This document shows positions 16,546 to 23,357 of a DNA stretch of 40,892 bases, in pieces. A program made the translations under genes and the position numbers. Below the pieces are notes generated by a model. The model was not told where the DNA came from and did not search any database. It saw only the letters and a program-made list of their open reading frames with translations. Positions within the stretch are counted from its first letter, which is position 1. Every line of letters starts with the position of its first letter. This DNA is from Actinomycetota bacterium (GTDB taxonomy: Bacteria; Actinomycetota; Acidimicrobiia; Spongiisociales; UBA5794): NCBI GenBank assembly GCA_013151445.1, contig JAADIG010000069.1:1-40892 (forward strand), in the 5' to 3' direction.

Positions 16546-16758
16546 ATGGGAACTACTAAACGAGAGCGACAAAAGGCGAACCGCGAAGTGAAACGCGTCG
16601 CCGAAGCCAAGGCAGCACGGATTGCCGCGGTGAAGAAAAACATCATCAGGATGACGAAGTGGGCTATCGCCATTGCGGTGGTGATCGCGATCTATTCCTG
16701 GTGGGCGAACAGCGGTAACGATTCGGTGGCGGCGCTCGTCGCCATTCATGTCGGTTGA
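16546..16758 (+). CDS. Small basic single-pass membrane protein, unknown function
   Basis: 70 aa. A highly charged Lys/Arg-rich N-terminal helix (MGTTKRERQKANREVKRVAE through KKNIIRMTKW) precedes one transmembrane segment (WAIAIAVVIAIYSWW) and a short tail. No known domain is recognised. TAGGGT ends 6 nt before the ATG. Its 3' end overlaps the PHP gene by 11 nt, suggesting co-translation. The amphipathic N-terminus could bind RNA, DNA or acidic lipids, but nothing shows which. Confidence 0.72.
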   Translation: MGTTKRERQKANREVKRVAEAKAARIAAVKKNIIRMTKWAIAIAVVIAIYSWWANSGNDSVAALVAIHVG

Positions 16759-17590
16759 CCTTCACCTCCACAGTTACATCTCCGATGGCAGTGAGAGTCC
16801 TGCCAGCATTGTCGAACTCGCCGTCGCGGCCGGACTCTCGGCAATTGCATTAACGGACCATGACATTCTTGACGGAGTACCGGAGGCCCGGGCTGCGGCG
16901 AAGACACACGGTCTCGAGTTCATCCCCGGGACGGAACTCTCCGTCGGTTGGAACGGTGCCGCCATGCACCTGTTGGTGTATTTCCTCGAACCCGGACCGG
17001 GACCCCTCCAGGATCGGCTGGTAGCCGTACGCGAGGGACGGGCCACGCGCAATGTGCGCATCATCACGGCCCTCCAAGCCCACGGCATCGATATCTCGTT
17101 CGACGAGGTTGCCACCATCGCCGGTGAAGGATCCATGGGGAGGCCTCACTTCGCCAGGGTTCTCATCGACAAGGGAGTTGTTGACTCCATGACTGAAGCA
17201 TTCGATACCTGGCTCGCCGTCGGAAGACCCGGTTACGTGTCGCGTGATCGGCTGGATGCCTTCGAGGCGATCGACCTCGCCAGGCAGTCGGGTGCAGTCC
17301 CGGTTATCGCGCACCCGCACACGCTCGGTCTTGGCGCCGAAGAGTACGCGGACGCGTTTCGTGACCTCAGTACGGCAGGCCTCGGCGGCATCGAGGCGTA
17401 TTACAACGAGTATTCGCCCGACCTACGCGAGCACCTGGCAAGCATCTGTCGCAGTCTCGGGATTGCGGCGACGGGCGGCTCGGACTTCCACGGCACCTAC
17501 AAGCCTGACATCAAGGTGGGCACCGGTCTCGGCGATCTCACCGTACCCGACGAATCCCTCCAGCAATTGGTAACTCAAAGGAATCGTTGA
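16748..17590 (+). CDS. PHP-domain phosphoesterase (RNase AM / YciV-like)
   Basis: 280 aa. The metal-binding motifs of the PHP family are all visible: VDLHLHSYISDGSESP, ALTDHDILDGV, FIPGTELS, VIAHPHTLG and TGGSDFHG. YciV/TrpH-type proteins remove phosphates from 3',5'-nucleoside bisphosphates and trim RNA 5' ends, so a cytosolic role in nucleotide or RNA turnover is likely. The start overlaps the upstream small membrane protein by 11 nt. Length is typical. Confidence 0.9.
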   Translation: MSVDLHLHSYISDGSESPASIVELAVAAGLSAIALTDHDILDGVPEARAAAKTHGLEFIPGTELSVGWNGAAMHLLVYFLEPGPGPLQDRLVAVREGRATRNVRIITALQAHGIDISFDEVATIAGEGSMGRPHFARVLIDKGVVDSMTEAFDTWLAVGRPGYVSRDRLDAFEAIDLARQSGAVPVIAHPHTLGLGAEEYADAFRDLSTAGLGGIEAYYNEYSPDLREHLASICRSLGIAATGGSDFHGTYKPDIKVGTGLGDLTVPDESLQQLVTQRNR

Positions 17591-17650
17591 TCTCCTTTAC
17601 CTGGGCACTAGACACGCCGATAGAACCCTGAGGATGGAGGGTCGTTGACG

Positions 17651-18970
17651 ATGTCGGACAGTATGGTTGCACAGCTCGCAGCACCGATTAGCTACACCGC
17701 AGTGCGCACTGCATACAACGCAGTACGCGCCGTTGCCGGTGGCATTGTCATGCTTGCATCGGTTGCAATCTTCATCCTCGGAGGCCCCGGGGCGTGGCTT
17801 GCTCTGGGCGCCGGAGTTGTTATGACCGCCGACGGACTCGCCCGGCTCAATCGTGGCGAGAGTGCCATCTACCCCCTCGTCCTCGACGTCACCATTACCG
17901 GCGCTGGCCTGTTCTTCAACGGCGTCAGCGCGGCGGTTGTCGTCGCCGGAATCCTCTACACACTCACAACGGCGTTGCTCCTTCTCCCTCCACCGCGAGC
18001 GCTTGCGGTCATTGGATATGCCTCACTATGGGGTATCCCTCTCGTATTCCTCGACCCGATGTTCGAAACCTCGTCAGACGTGTTTGCGTGGTTAGTTACG
18101 GGGACCCTGATGGTCTACGTCGCGCTCCTCCTGATCTCAGCCGGCGTGGCGCTACATCGCGCCAGGGCCGCTCACCACGAAGCGCTGGAATCAGAACGGC
18201 GTTCCTCGGAGATCAAGAACGAGTTCGTGTCCATGGTGAGTCACGAACTACGAACACCGCTCACCTCGATCCAGGGATTCACCGAGACACTCTCCGATAG
18301 TTGGGAGCTGCTCGAAGCAGGTGAGATCAACGAGTTCCTCACGATCATGCACGACGAAACGACTCATCTCACCAATCTTGTCGAAGACATCCTGGTGATC
18401 CCTCGCCTCGATGCGGGACACCTCCGTTTGGACCCCGAAGAGTTTGATATTCGCGAAGAAGCTTTCAGCACCGCGGAAACGATATTTCGCGATTCACACA
18501 AGGAATATGTGGTCAGCATCCCTGGCGGGGTCAACGTGTTCGCCGACAAGATCCGGGTCGACCAGGTGTTGCGCAACCTGCTTGAGAACGCCCGCAAGTA
18601 CGGTGGCGACCAGGTCCTAATCGAGGGTTCAGTATCCGGAGAACGATACAAGGTCGTGATCTCCGACAATGGGCCAGGGGTACCGCTCGATCAAAGGACG
18701 CAGATCTTCGAGCACTTCGAGCAGGGGTCCAAGGGTGATGGCCGCTCAGAGACCGGTGTCGGATTGGGACTCCCCATCGCCCGAAAATTACTGCGAGCCA
18801 TGAACGGTGACCTCTGGTTTGAGCCTCGTTTTCCGACCGGTTCTCGCTTTTGCTTCACCATGACGCTGAAGGACATCACGGTCCCCGAGACGACCGATGT
18901 CGCGACTCAGCAACAGGGTTCGCCGGTTTCGATGTTTCATCAGAAGCAATCCGAGCGGGTCGTCGGATAG
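17651..18970 (+). CDS. Sensor histidine kinase with multi-pass N-terminal membrane domain
   Basis: 439 aa. Five or six hydrophobic helices occupy about residues 28-168 without a large periplasmic sensor. A short coiled stretch leads to the dimerisation/phosphoacceptor domain (EFVSMVSHELRTPLTSIQG, His at about 198) and the ATPase domain with NLLENARKYGG, ISDNGPGVP and GVGLGLPIARKLL. It signals by phosphotransfer to a response regulator, but none is adjacent, so it is an orphan; the lone receiver at 9856 is a possible partner only by default. The ATG at 17651 has GGAGGG upstream; a TTG two codons earlier is possible. Palindrome copy 2 starts 1 bp after the stop. Confidence 0.93.
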   Translation: MSDSMVAQLAAPISYTAVRTAYNAVRAVAGGIVMLASVAIFILGGPGAWLALGAGVVMTADGLARLNRGESAIYPLVLDVTITGAGLFFNGVSAAVVVAGILYTLTTALLLLPPPRALAVIGYASLWGIPLVFLDPMFETSSDVFAWLVTGTLMVYVALLLISAGVALHRARAAHHEALESERRSSEIKNEFVSMVSHELRTPLTSIQGFTETLSDSWELLEAGEINEFLTIMHDETTHLTNLVEDILVIPRLDAGHLRLDPEEFDIREEAFSTAETIFRDSHKEYVVSIPGGVNVFADKIRVDQVLRNLLENARKYGGDQVLIEGSVSGERYKVVISDNGPGVPLDQRTQIFEHFEQGSKGDGRSETGVGLGLPIARKLLRAMNGDLWFEPRFPTGSRFCFTMTLKDITVPETTDVATQQQGSPVSMFHQKQSERVVG

Positions 18971-18971
18971 G

Positions 18972-19035
18972 ACTCCAGCTTTTGGCGTCCAGAATGCACC
19001 CTTTTTGTGTGCATATGGACGCCAAAAGTTGGAGT
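18972..19035. repeat. Intergenic palindrome, copy 2 of the TTTTGGCGTCC family
   Basis: A 64-nt imperfect inverted repeat. The outer arms ACTCCAG and TTGGAGT continue into TTTTGGCGTCCA (from 18980) and TGGACGCCAAAA (to 19027). The inner parts AATGCAC and GTGCAT pair again with a different sequence from copy 1, around a T-rich loop. It fills the gap between the histidine kinase stop and the converging MerR stop (7 bp away). Confidence 0.8.
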
Positions 19036-19042
19036 GATTGTT

Positions 19043-19798
19043 TCAGGCGCTCGAGTACCGGACCGCAATCGCTGCGGAGAGAAACTCGGCCAACCCATCG
19101 CCCGATCTGTTGATGCTCTGGCGGAACCGCTCGTCCGACACATACATCTCCCCGAGTCCGGCATGGATCTCGGGGGTGCACTCGTAGAACCATTTGTCAA
19201 TCGAAGAACGGTGGGCGTCAACCAGCTCGGCGGCGGCGGTGGAATCCGCAGACACCCCCTCGCGCATGAGGCCAAGTAGAGCCCGATAGATCTCATCCGT
19301 CTCGGCCTGCTGCCGCTTCCAGTCGGCGGAGGTGTAGGCGGAGGTGCGCTTGGCGGTGGCGGCGAATAATTCGGATCCTCCCCAGCGCGCCTCGGCCTCG
19401 GTCACGAATTCGTTCGGGTCGAAGTCGCCAAAAACCTCCAGTTTCTCGTATGCCGTCATAGGTGTTCCTTTCAGCTCAGCATCGATCGCGCGGTCGAGTC
19501 GAGCGGCGATGCGGCGTAACTTCTTGAGTTGCCGATCAATGCGATGACGTGCCTGTCGCAGTGCATCAACCGGATCGGATGTCTCGTTGAGGAGGCGAGC
19601 AATCTCATCAAGACCAAGATCAAGCTCGCGATATGTCAGGATCTGTTGGAGTCTGCTGACGTCGGCGTCCGTGTAGGCCCGGTAGTCGTTGTCGCGGCGC
19701 TCCGAGGGTCTGAGTAACCCAATTTCGTCGTAGTGGTGCAGTGTTCGCACCGTAATTCCCGCCATCCTGGCGACGTCACCGACTGTTCTCGTTTCCAT
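19043..19798 (-). CDS. MerR-family regulator with TipAS-like ligand domain
   Basis: 251 aa. The N-terminal MerR winged helix (TVGDVARMAGITVRTLHHYD, then IGLLRPSERRDNDYRAY) is followed by a coiled-coil dimer helix (about 75-110) and a C-terminal TipAS domain (about 120-250; WFYECTPEIHAGLGEMYVSD and DGLAEFLSAAIAVRY). In TipA proteins this domain traps drugs such as thiopeptides, with a Cys forming a covalent bond; the single Cys in FYECTPEIH is a candidate. It should distort and activate a promoter with a long spacer. Its own promoter has a 19-bp spacer, consistent with autoregulation. Flanked by palindrome copies 2 and 3. Confidence 0.9.
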   Translation of the reverse strand: METRTVGDVARMAGITVRTLHHYDEIGLLRPSERRDNDYRAYTDADVSRLQQILTYRELDLGLDEIARLLNETSDPVDALRQARHRIDRQLKKLRRIAARLDRAIDAELKGTPMTAYEKLEVFGDFDPNEFVTEAEARWGGSELFAATAKRTSAYTSADWKRQQAETDEIYRALLGLMREGVSADSTAAAELVDAHRSSIDKWFYECTPEIHAGLGEMYVSDERFRQSINRSGDGLAEFLSAAIAVRYSSA

Positions 19799-19804
19799 GA
19801 CGGT

Positions 19805-19835
19805 AGGCTAAACCATGACGTAACGTGAGGGTCAA
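19805..19835 (-). promoter_or_regulatory. MerR-type promoter with 19-bp spacer for the TipA-like gene
   Basis: On the minus strand TTGACC (19835-19830) and TAGCCT (19810-19805) are separated by 19 bp, the over-long spacing typical of MerR-activated promoters. The spacer contains two ACGT tetranucleotides in ACGTTACGT. TAGCCT ends 6 nt before the ATG, so the transcript would be leaderless. Confidence 0.5.
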
Positions 19836-19846
19836 GAGATTTCTGA

Positions 19847-19916
19847 GTTTTGGCGTCCGCCGCTCGCTGTAAACCGACGAATACGGGAGCCGTTGGCGGG
19901 GTGTGGACGCCAAAAC
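19847..19916. repeat. Intergenic palindrome, copy 3 of the TTTTGGCGTCC family
   Basis: A 70-nt element bounded by GTTTTGGCGTCC (19847-19858) and GGACGCCAAAAC (19905-19916). The core is longer than in copies 1 and 2 and has its own CCGCC/GGCGG complement (19857-19861 with 19895-19899). It lies 13 bp past the stop of the sigma-like gene and 11 bp upstream of the merR -35 box. Confidence 0.75.
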
Positions 19917-19929
19917 CTCGAGGGTGGGG

Positions 19930-21564
19930 TCATGACGACCGCGGCACCCGTACCTCGACCACGTCGTCGCCGGTCACGAGCGACCACACGAAGAACTCAC
20001 CGGAGGCATCCCGCTCGATCACCCAGGGCTCCTTAAGAGCGCGCCCGATGTCCCACATGATGGGATAGACCATGTCCAGGCGGGCCAGTCCATATATGCG
20101 ATCCACTGCGTTGAGCGAGATCACCGTACCCGGGTGGTCTCGGAGGATCTGCTCAATTGATCCCGCATCGCACCGAATTGCTGCATCGAGCAGCGGCAAG
20201 CGCACTGCACTGACCTCGTCGGGCAGGCTTCGATCTATGAAAGGTATCTGTGCGAGTCGGCCCGAACATCCACCGCCATCGAGTTCAAGCGTTCTGACGG
20301 ATAGCGGACTACCCGCAGCGTTGAGTGCCGTGAACCTAGCGATCTGGTTCCATCCCGGAGTTGCGAGGTCGAAAAAGGCGGTGCGACCAACCGGTCGTTG
20401 TAGGAGGTTTCGACCGTCCGGGATCGTCACGCGGACGATGGCTGCGTCCGCTGGCAAGGCCGACCACACGACCCGGGCACTGGTGATCCAGCCCCAGTTC
20501 TTACGCGTCACGACATCGAGCCATAGTTTGGCCCCCGACCCAAAGCCGCTGTAGGCCGCTTCTGTCGTCTTGATCACACCAATAGGTACATCGTCGCGAG
20601 CAACAATTGTGTAGAGATCGTCGCGAATCACGGCTGCGGGCCAAAGCGCTACATCGGAGAGGTCAACCTCGGGAATGCTGATCTGATCAACAACCGCCGA
20701 CAGCTGGTTTCTGAGAGCCAACGTCACATCATCACGACCAACGACAAACCCCACCCCGAACGGTCGGTCAGCACAACACGGAGCGAGCGGGCCAGGATCG
20801 GGACCGGCGTCCGGTGCAACAATCCTGATGCCATCGTCGGAGAAGTCCGATTCGGCCGCGACGCTGCCGATTCCCTCTGGAGCGGGCACCTGAGTCACGT
20901 TGAGCAAGACCGCGCCCGTCCCGACGATCGCGACCCCCAATGCCAACACTGCAACGATCCGGACACCGACCGAGATTCGCCTCCACTTCGCTACCGGTGT
21001 TGGCCCGTGTGAAATCAAGTCGAGACGCGACATCCTGGGGGTGGCCGCCACAAGCGGCGCCATTGCGTCCCGGAACCGGCGACGGAACCACGGAGCGTTG
21101 GCCGGGGATATGGCTCGGCATTGTTTCCCGGCTTGCATCAGATGCCGACGCACGACGCCGGAGGGAACCCGCATCACACGTGCAGCCTCGGAAGAGTCGA
21201 GGCCAGCCGAATACACAAGATAGACCGCCGCTCGCCGGCGCAGAGATAGCAGCAGTATCGCGTCGGTGGCCTGCTGTTGGGGTGTTGCGGTGCCACCGGC
21301 GAGGGGAACGGGAAGTGGCGCACCGACCCGCCAGGCCGGAAGCACGCTGGTATCGCGACGGTTATGTGGCCCTTCGGCGAGCCGCAACACACGTCGCATC
21401 AGTGCATTTCGGGGACTCTGCAGTTCCCTCAAGGGCTGATGGGCCGCCGCCCTGTGAAGAACTGTCGTTACCAACACCACGGCACTCTCCGGACCAACCA
21501 GCACCGTGGCGAACCGGATCAGGGCTTCTGCGTGATCGTCGTAGACGTTGATATCCATCGTCAT
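19930..21564 (-). CDS. ECF-sigma-like protein fused to a transmembrane helix and large extracytoplasmic domain
   Basis: 544 aa. Residues about 5-60 resemble a weak sigma region 2 (YDDHAEALIRFATVLVGPES). Residues about 105-150 form a sigma region 4-type helix-turn-helix (SLRRRAAVYLVYSAGLDSSE, ARVMRVPSGVVRRHLMQAG). A basic stretch leads to one transmembrane helix (about 199-222) and about 320 residues of probably secreted, beta-rich sequence with several Cys (APCCADRP, GGCSG), which I do not recognise. Actinobacterial ECF groups with C-terminal membrane extensions are known; here region 2 looks degenerate, so it may bind DNA or RNA polymerase without being a full sigma factor. No separate anti-sigma gene is adjacent. 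Confidence 0.72.
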   Translation of the reverse strand: MTMDINVYDDHAEALIRFATVLVGPESAVVLVTTVLHRAAAHQPLRELQSPRNALMRRVLRLAEGPHNRRDTSVLPAWRVGAPLPVPLAGGTATPQQQATDAILLLSLRRRAAVYLVYSAGLDSSEAARVMRVPSGVVRRHLMQAGKQCRAISPANAPWFRRRFRDAMAPLVAATPRMSRLDLISHGPTPVAKWRRISVGVRIVAVLALGVAIVGTGAVLLNVTQVPAPEGIGSVAAESDFSDDGIRIVAPDAGPDPGPLAPCCADRPFGVGFVVGRDDVTLALRNQLSAVVDQISIPEVDLSDVALWPAAVIRDDLYTIVARDDVPIGVIKTTEAAYSGFGSGAKLWLDVVTRKNWGWITSARVVWSALPADAAIVRVTIPDGRNLLQRPVGRTAFFDLATPGWNQIARFTALNAAGSPLSVRTLELDGGGCSGRLAQIPFIDRSLPDEVSAVRLPLLDAAIRCDAGSIEQILRDHPGTVISLNAVDRIYGLARLDMVYPIMWDIGRALKEPWVIERDASGEFFVWSLVTGDDVVEVRVPRSS

Positions 21565-21658
21565 GGTTGGGCGACTCCCAATTCACAAGAGAGGGTTCTC
21601 ACACCAAGTGTTACACGTCCGGATGTTTGTTCGCACACGGCGACACCCCGACGGAAGA

Positions 21659-21673
21659 CCGTGACAGTCACGG
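21659..21673 (-). terminator. Perfect short hairpin after the carboxylase epsilon-like gene
   Basis: CCGTGAC and GTCACGG form a perfect 7-bp inverted repeat around a single base, 10 nt past the stop of the gene ending at 21684. A short TCTT follows on the minus strand rather than a full T-run. It could be a terminator or an operator for the sigma-like gene that starts at 21564. Confidence 0.35.
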
Positions 21674-21683
21674 CCACGCAGCA

Positions 21684-21917
21684 TTACTCGCCGGTGGAAT
21701 CAGTGCTGTCACCCCAGTTTTGAGTATCGCGCACGGGCCCCGGGTCGTTGGTCGGCTTGAGGTGGTCGCTCGCGACCCTTTGCCATTCCGTCGGTCGAGG
21801 GGCGGCCGCACCGACCGCACTCGCAGCCGCTTCTTCTTCCAGGGACTGCGCAATAGCGGCCATCACTGCGGCGGCCTCATGGGGTCCGGCGCCACCGGTG
21901 ATTTCGACTTCACTCAC
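21684..21917 (-). CDS. Small acyl-CoA carboxylase epsilon-subunit-like protein
   Basis: 77 aa from a GTG start that overlaps the mce stop by 8 nt. It opens VEITGGAGPHEAAAVMAAIAQ, the pattern of actinobacterial AccE subunits (a Gly/Pro turn then an Ala-rich helix), and has an Ala-rich middle, the TEWQRVASD Trp region and an acidic tail. AccE stabilises biotin-dependent acyl-CoA carboxylases. The alpha and beta subunits are not in this window, but the pairing with methylmalonyl-CoA epimerase fits propionyl-CoA metabolism. The call rests on pattern and context only. Confidence 0.55.
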   Translation of the reverse strand: MSEVEITGGAGPHEAAAVMAAIAQSLEEEAAASAVGAAAPRPTEWQRVASDHLKPTNDPGPVRDTQNWGDSTDSTGE

Positions 21918-22320
21918 CGGAGACCTCCACCAACTCGATCAACGTACCGGTTAGCTCCCTCGGGTGGACGAACGCAATCCTGGCGCCTCGTCCACCGATA
22001 CGCGGAGTCTCGTCGATCAACTCGGCGTCTAATTCCTTGAGGTGTTCGAGGGCTGCAATGATGTCTGGAACCGCAAATGCGAGATGATGCAAGCCCTCTC
22101 CCCTCGTTGCGAGGAACTTGCCGACGGGTGTATCGGGGTTCAACGGCGCCAGCAACTGTACGCACGATCCCCCGACCGCCAGCATGGCTTCCTCAACCCC
22201 CTGGTCGGCAACAACCTCGCGGTAAAGCACTTCGATGTTGAACAGCGTACGGTAACCGTCGATCGCGATATCGAGATTCTCAACAGCGATCGCAACGTGG
22301 TCGAGGTTGTAGGGAAGCAT
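21910..22320 (-). CDS. mce: Methylmalonyl-CoA epimerase
   Basis: 136 aa vicinal-oxygen-chelate fold. It opens LPYNLDHVAIAVENLDIAID, with metal-ligand His in LDHVAIA and later in GEGLHHLAFAVPDI; the C-terminal TLIELVEV supplies the Glu ligand. It interconverts (S)- and (R)-methylmalonyl-CoA in the propionyl-CoA to succinyl-CoA route. TATCGT ends 6 nt before the ATG at 22320, which sets the start; the frame is open further upstream but without motif support. Divergent from ybaB. Confidence 0.92.
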   Translation of the reverse strand: MLPYNLDHVAIAVENLDIAIDGYRTLFNIEVLYREVVADQGVEEAMLAVGGSCVQLLAPLNPDTPVGKFLATRGEGLHHLAFAVPDIIAALEHLKELDAELIDETPRIGGRGARIAFVHPRELTGTLIELVEVSGE

Positions 22321-22432
22321 GGAACAACGATACCAGCGGTGTGTCACGGTATCGGACCAGTCCGCAATCATCGCGCACCGGATCCACGCAAGGACCGCTT
22401 GAAGTCCCAAGCAATGCGCTAACCTCCCCGGT

Positions 22433-22759
22433 ATGGGACGCATGCCAAAAGACATGCGCCAGCTCATGCAGCAGGCGCAACAGATGCAAGCAGAGCTCCA
22501 GCAAACTCAAGCTGAGCTCGCAGATAAGACCTATGAAGGAACCGCGGGCGGTGGAGTGGTGACTGCCACCGTAAAGGGATCGGGCCAGCTTGTAGCTGTA
22601 ACGTTCGATCCTTCCGTTCTCGACCCGGACGACCCCGAGATGGCGGGCGACCTTGTGGTCGCTGCGGTGAACCAGGCCATGGCCACGGCGGCGGACGAGG
22701 CCAGCTCAGCCATGGGCGGTCTTGCGGGCGGAATGGACCTCGGCGGTCTCCTCGGCTGA
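22433..22759 (+). CDS. ybaB: YbaB/EbfC nucleoid-associated protein
   Basis: 108 aa. The Met/Gln-rich opening (MPKDMRQLMQQAQQMQAELQ) and the central TAGGGVVTATVKGSGQL are diagnostic. YbaB dimers bind DNA in the cytosol, and in many genomes the gene precedes recR. TAACCT ends 7 nt before the ATG with no Shine-Dalgarno. Its stop overlaps the recR start by one base (TGATG). dnaX, often upstream, is absent here. Confidence 0.95.
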   Translation: MGRMPKDMRQLMQQAQQMQAELQQTQAELADKTYEGTAGGGVVTATVKGSGQLVAVTFDPSVLDPDDPEMAGDLVVAAVNQAMATAADEASSAMGGLAGGMDLGGLLG

Positions 22760-23352
22760 TGTTTGAGCCGCCGGTACAACGGCTCATTGATGAGTTCGCA
22801 CGACTTCCCGGCATTGGCCGCAAGAGTGCCCAACGTCTGACTTTCCATATCCTCAACATCGAGGATGTCGACGCGTCACGTCTCTCGGACGCGATTCTGG
22901 ACATGAAGAAGAAGATCCGGCTGTGCGCACAGTGTTTCAACCTCACGGCCGAGGAGCTGTGCTCAGTATGTGCCGATCTGCGGCGGGACCCGACAGTACT
23001 GTGCGTCGTCGAGCGTGCTCAGGACATCGCAGTCATCGAGGGTACCAACCAGTTCCGGGGGCGTTATCACGTGCTCGGCGGTTCGATCTCTCCCATAGAG
23101 GGGATCGGACCAGACGAGTTGCGCATCAGGGAACTCCTCGGAAGGCTCGACCATGAGGGAGTCACCGAAGTCATCGTCGCGACCAACCCGACGGTCGAGG
23201 GTGACATGACAGCAATGTACATCGCGCGGGCAATCAAGCCCCTCGGTATCACCGTCAGTCGACTGGCCAGCGGACTCCCGGTCGGCGGTGACCTGGACTA
23301 CGCCGATGAGGTAACTCTTGGTCGGGCCCTCTCCGGTCGCCAGGAGATGTAA
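22759..23352 (+). CDS. recR: Recombination mediator RecR
   Basis: 197 aa. Helix-hairpin-helix LPGIGRKSAQRLTFHIL, a zinc finger with four Cys (CAQCFNLTAEELCSVC), and a Toprim domain (VVERAQDIAVIEGTNQFRGR, YHVLGGSISPIEGIGP, VIVATNPTVEGDMTA). With RecF/RecO it loads RecA on gapped DNA. Translationally coupled to ybaB. Confidence 0.97.
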   Translation: MFEPPVQRLIDEFARLPGIGRKSAQRLTFHILNIEDVDASRLSDAILDMKKKIRLCAQCFNLTAEELCSVCADLRRDPTVLCVVERAQDIAVIEGTNQFRGRYHVLGGSISPIEGIGPDELRIRELLGRLDHEGVTEVIVATNPTVEGDMTAMYIARAIKPLGITVSRLASGLPVGGDLDYADEVTLGRALSGRQEM

Positions 23353-23357
23353 CCCGC

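Noticed and set aside
11826-19916. The three palindromes as a CRISPR array or ordinary intrinsic terminators
   Set aside because: They are not regularly spaced, and each is a lone hairpin; the tails run T before and A after the stem, so no U-run follows in either direction.
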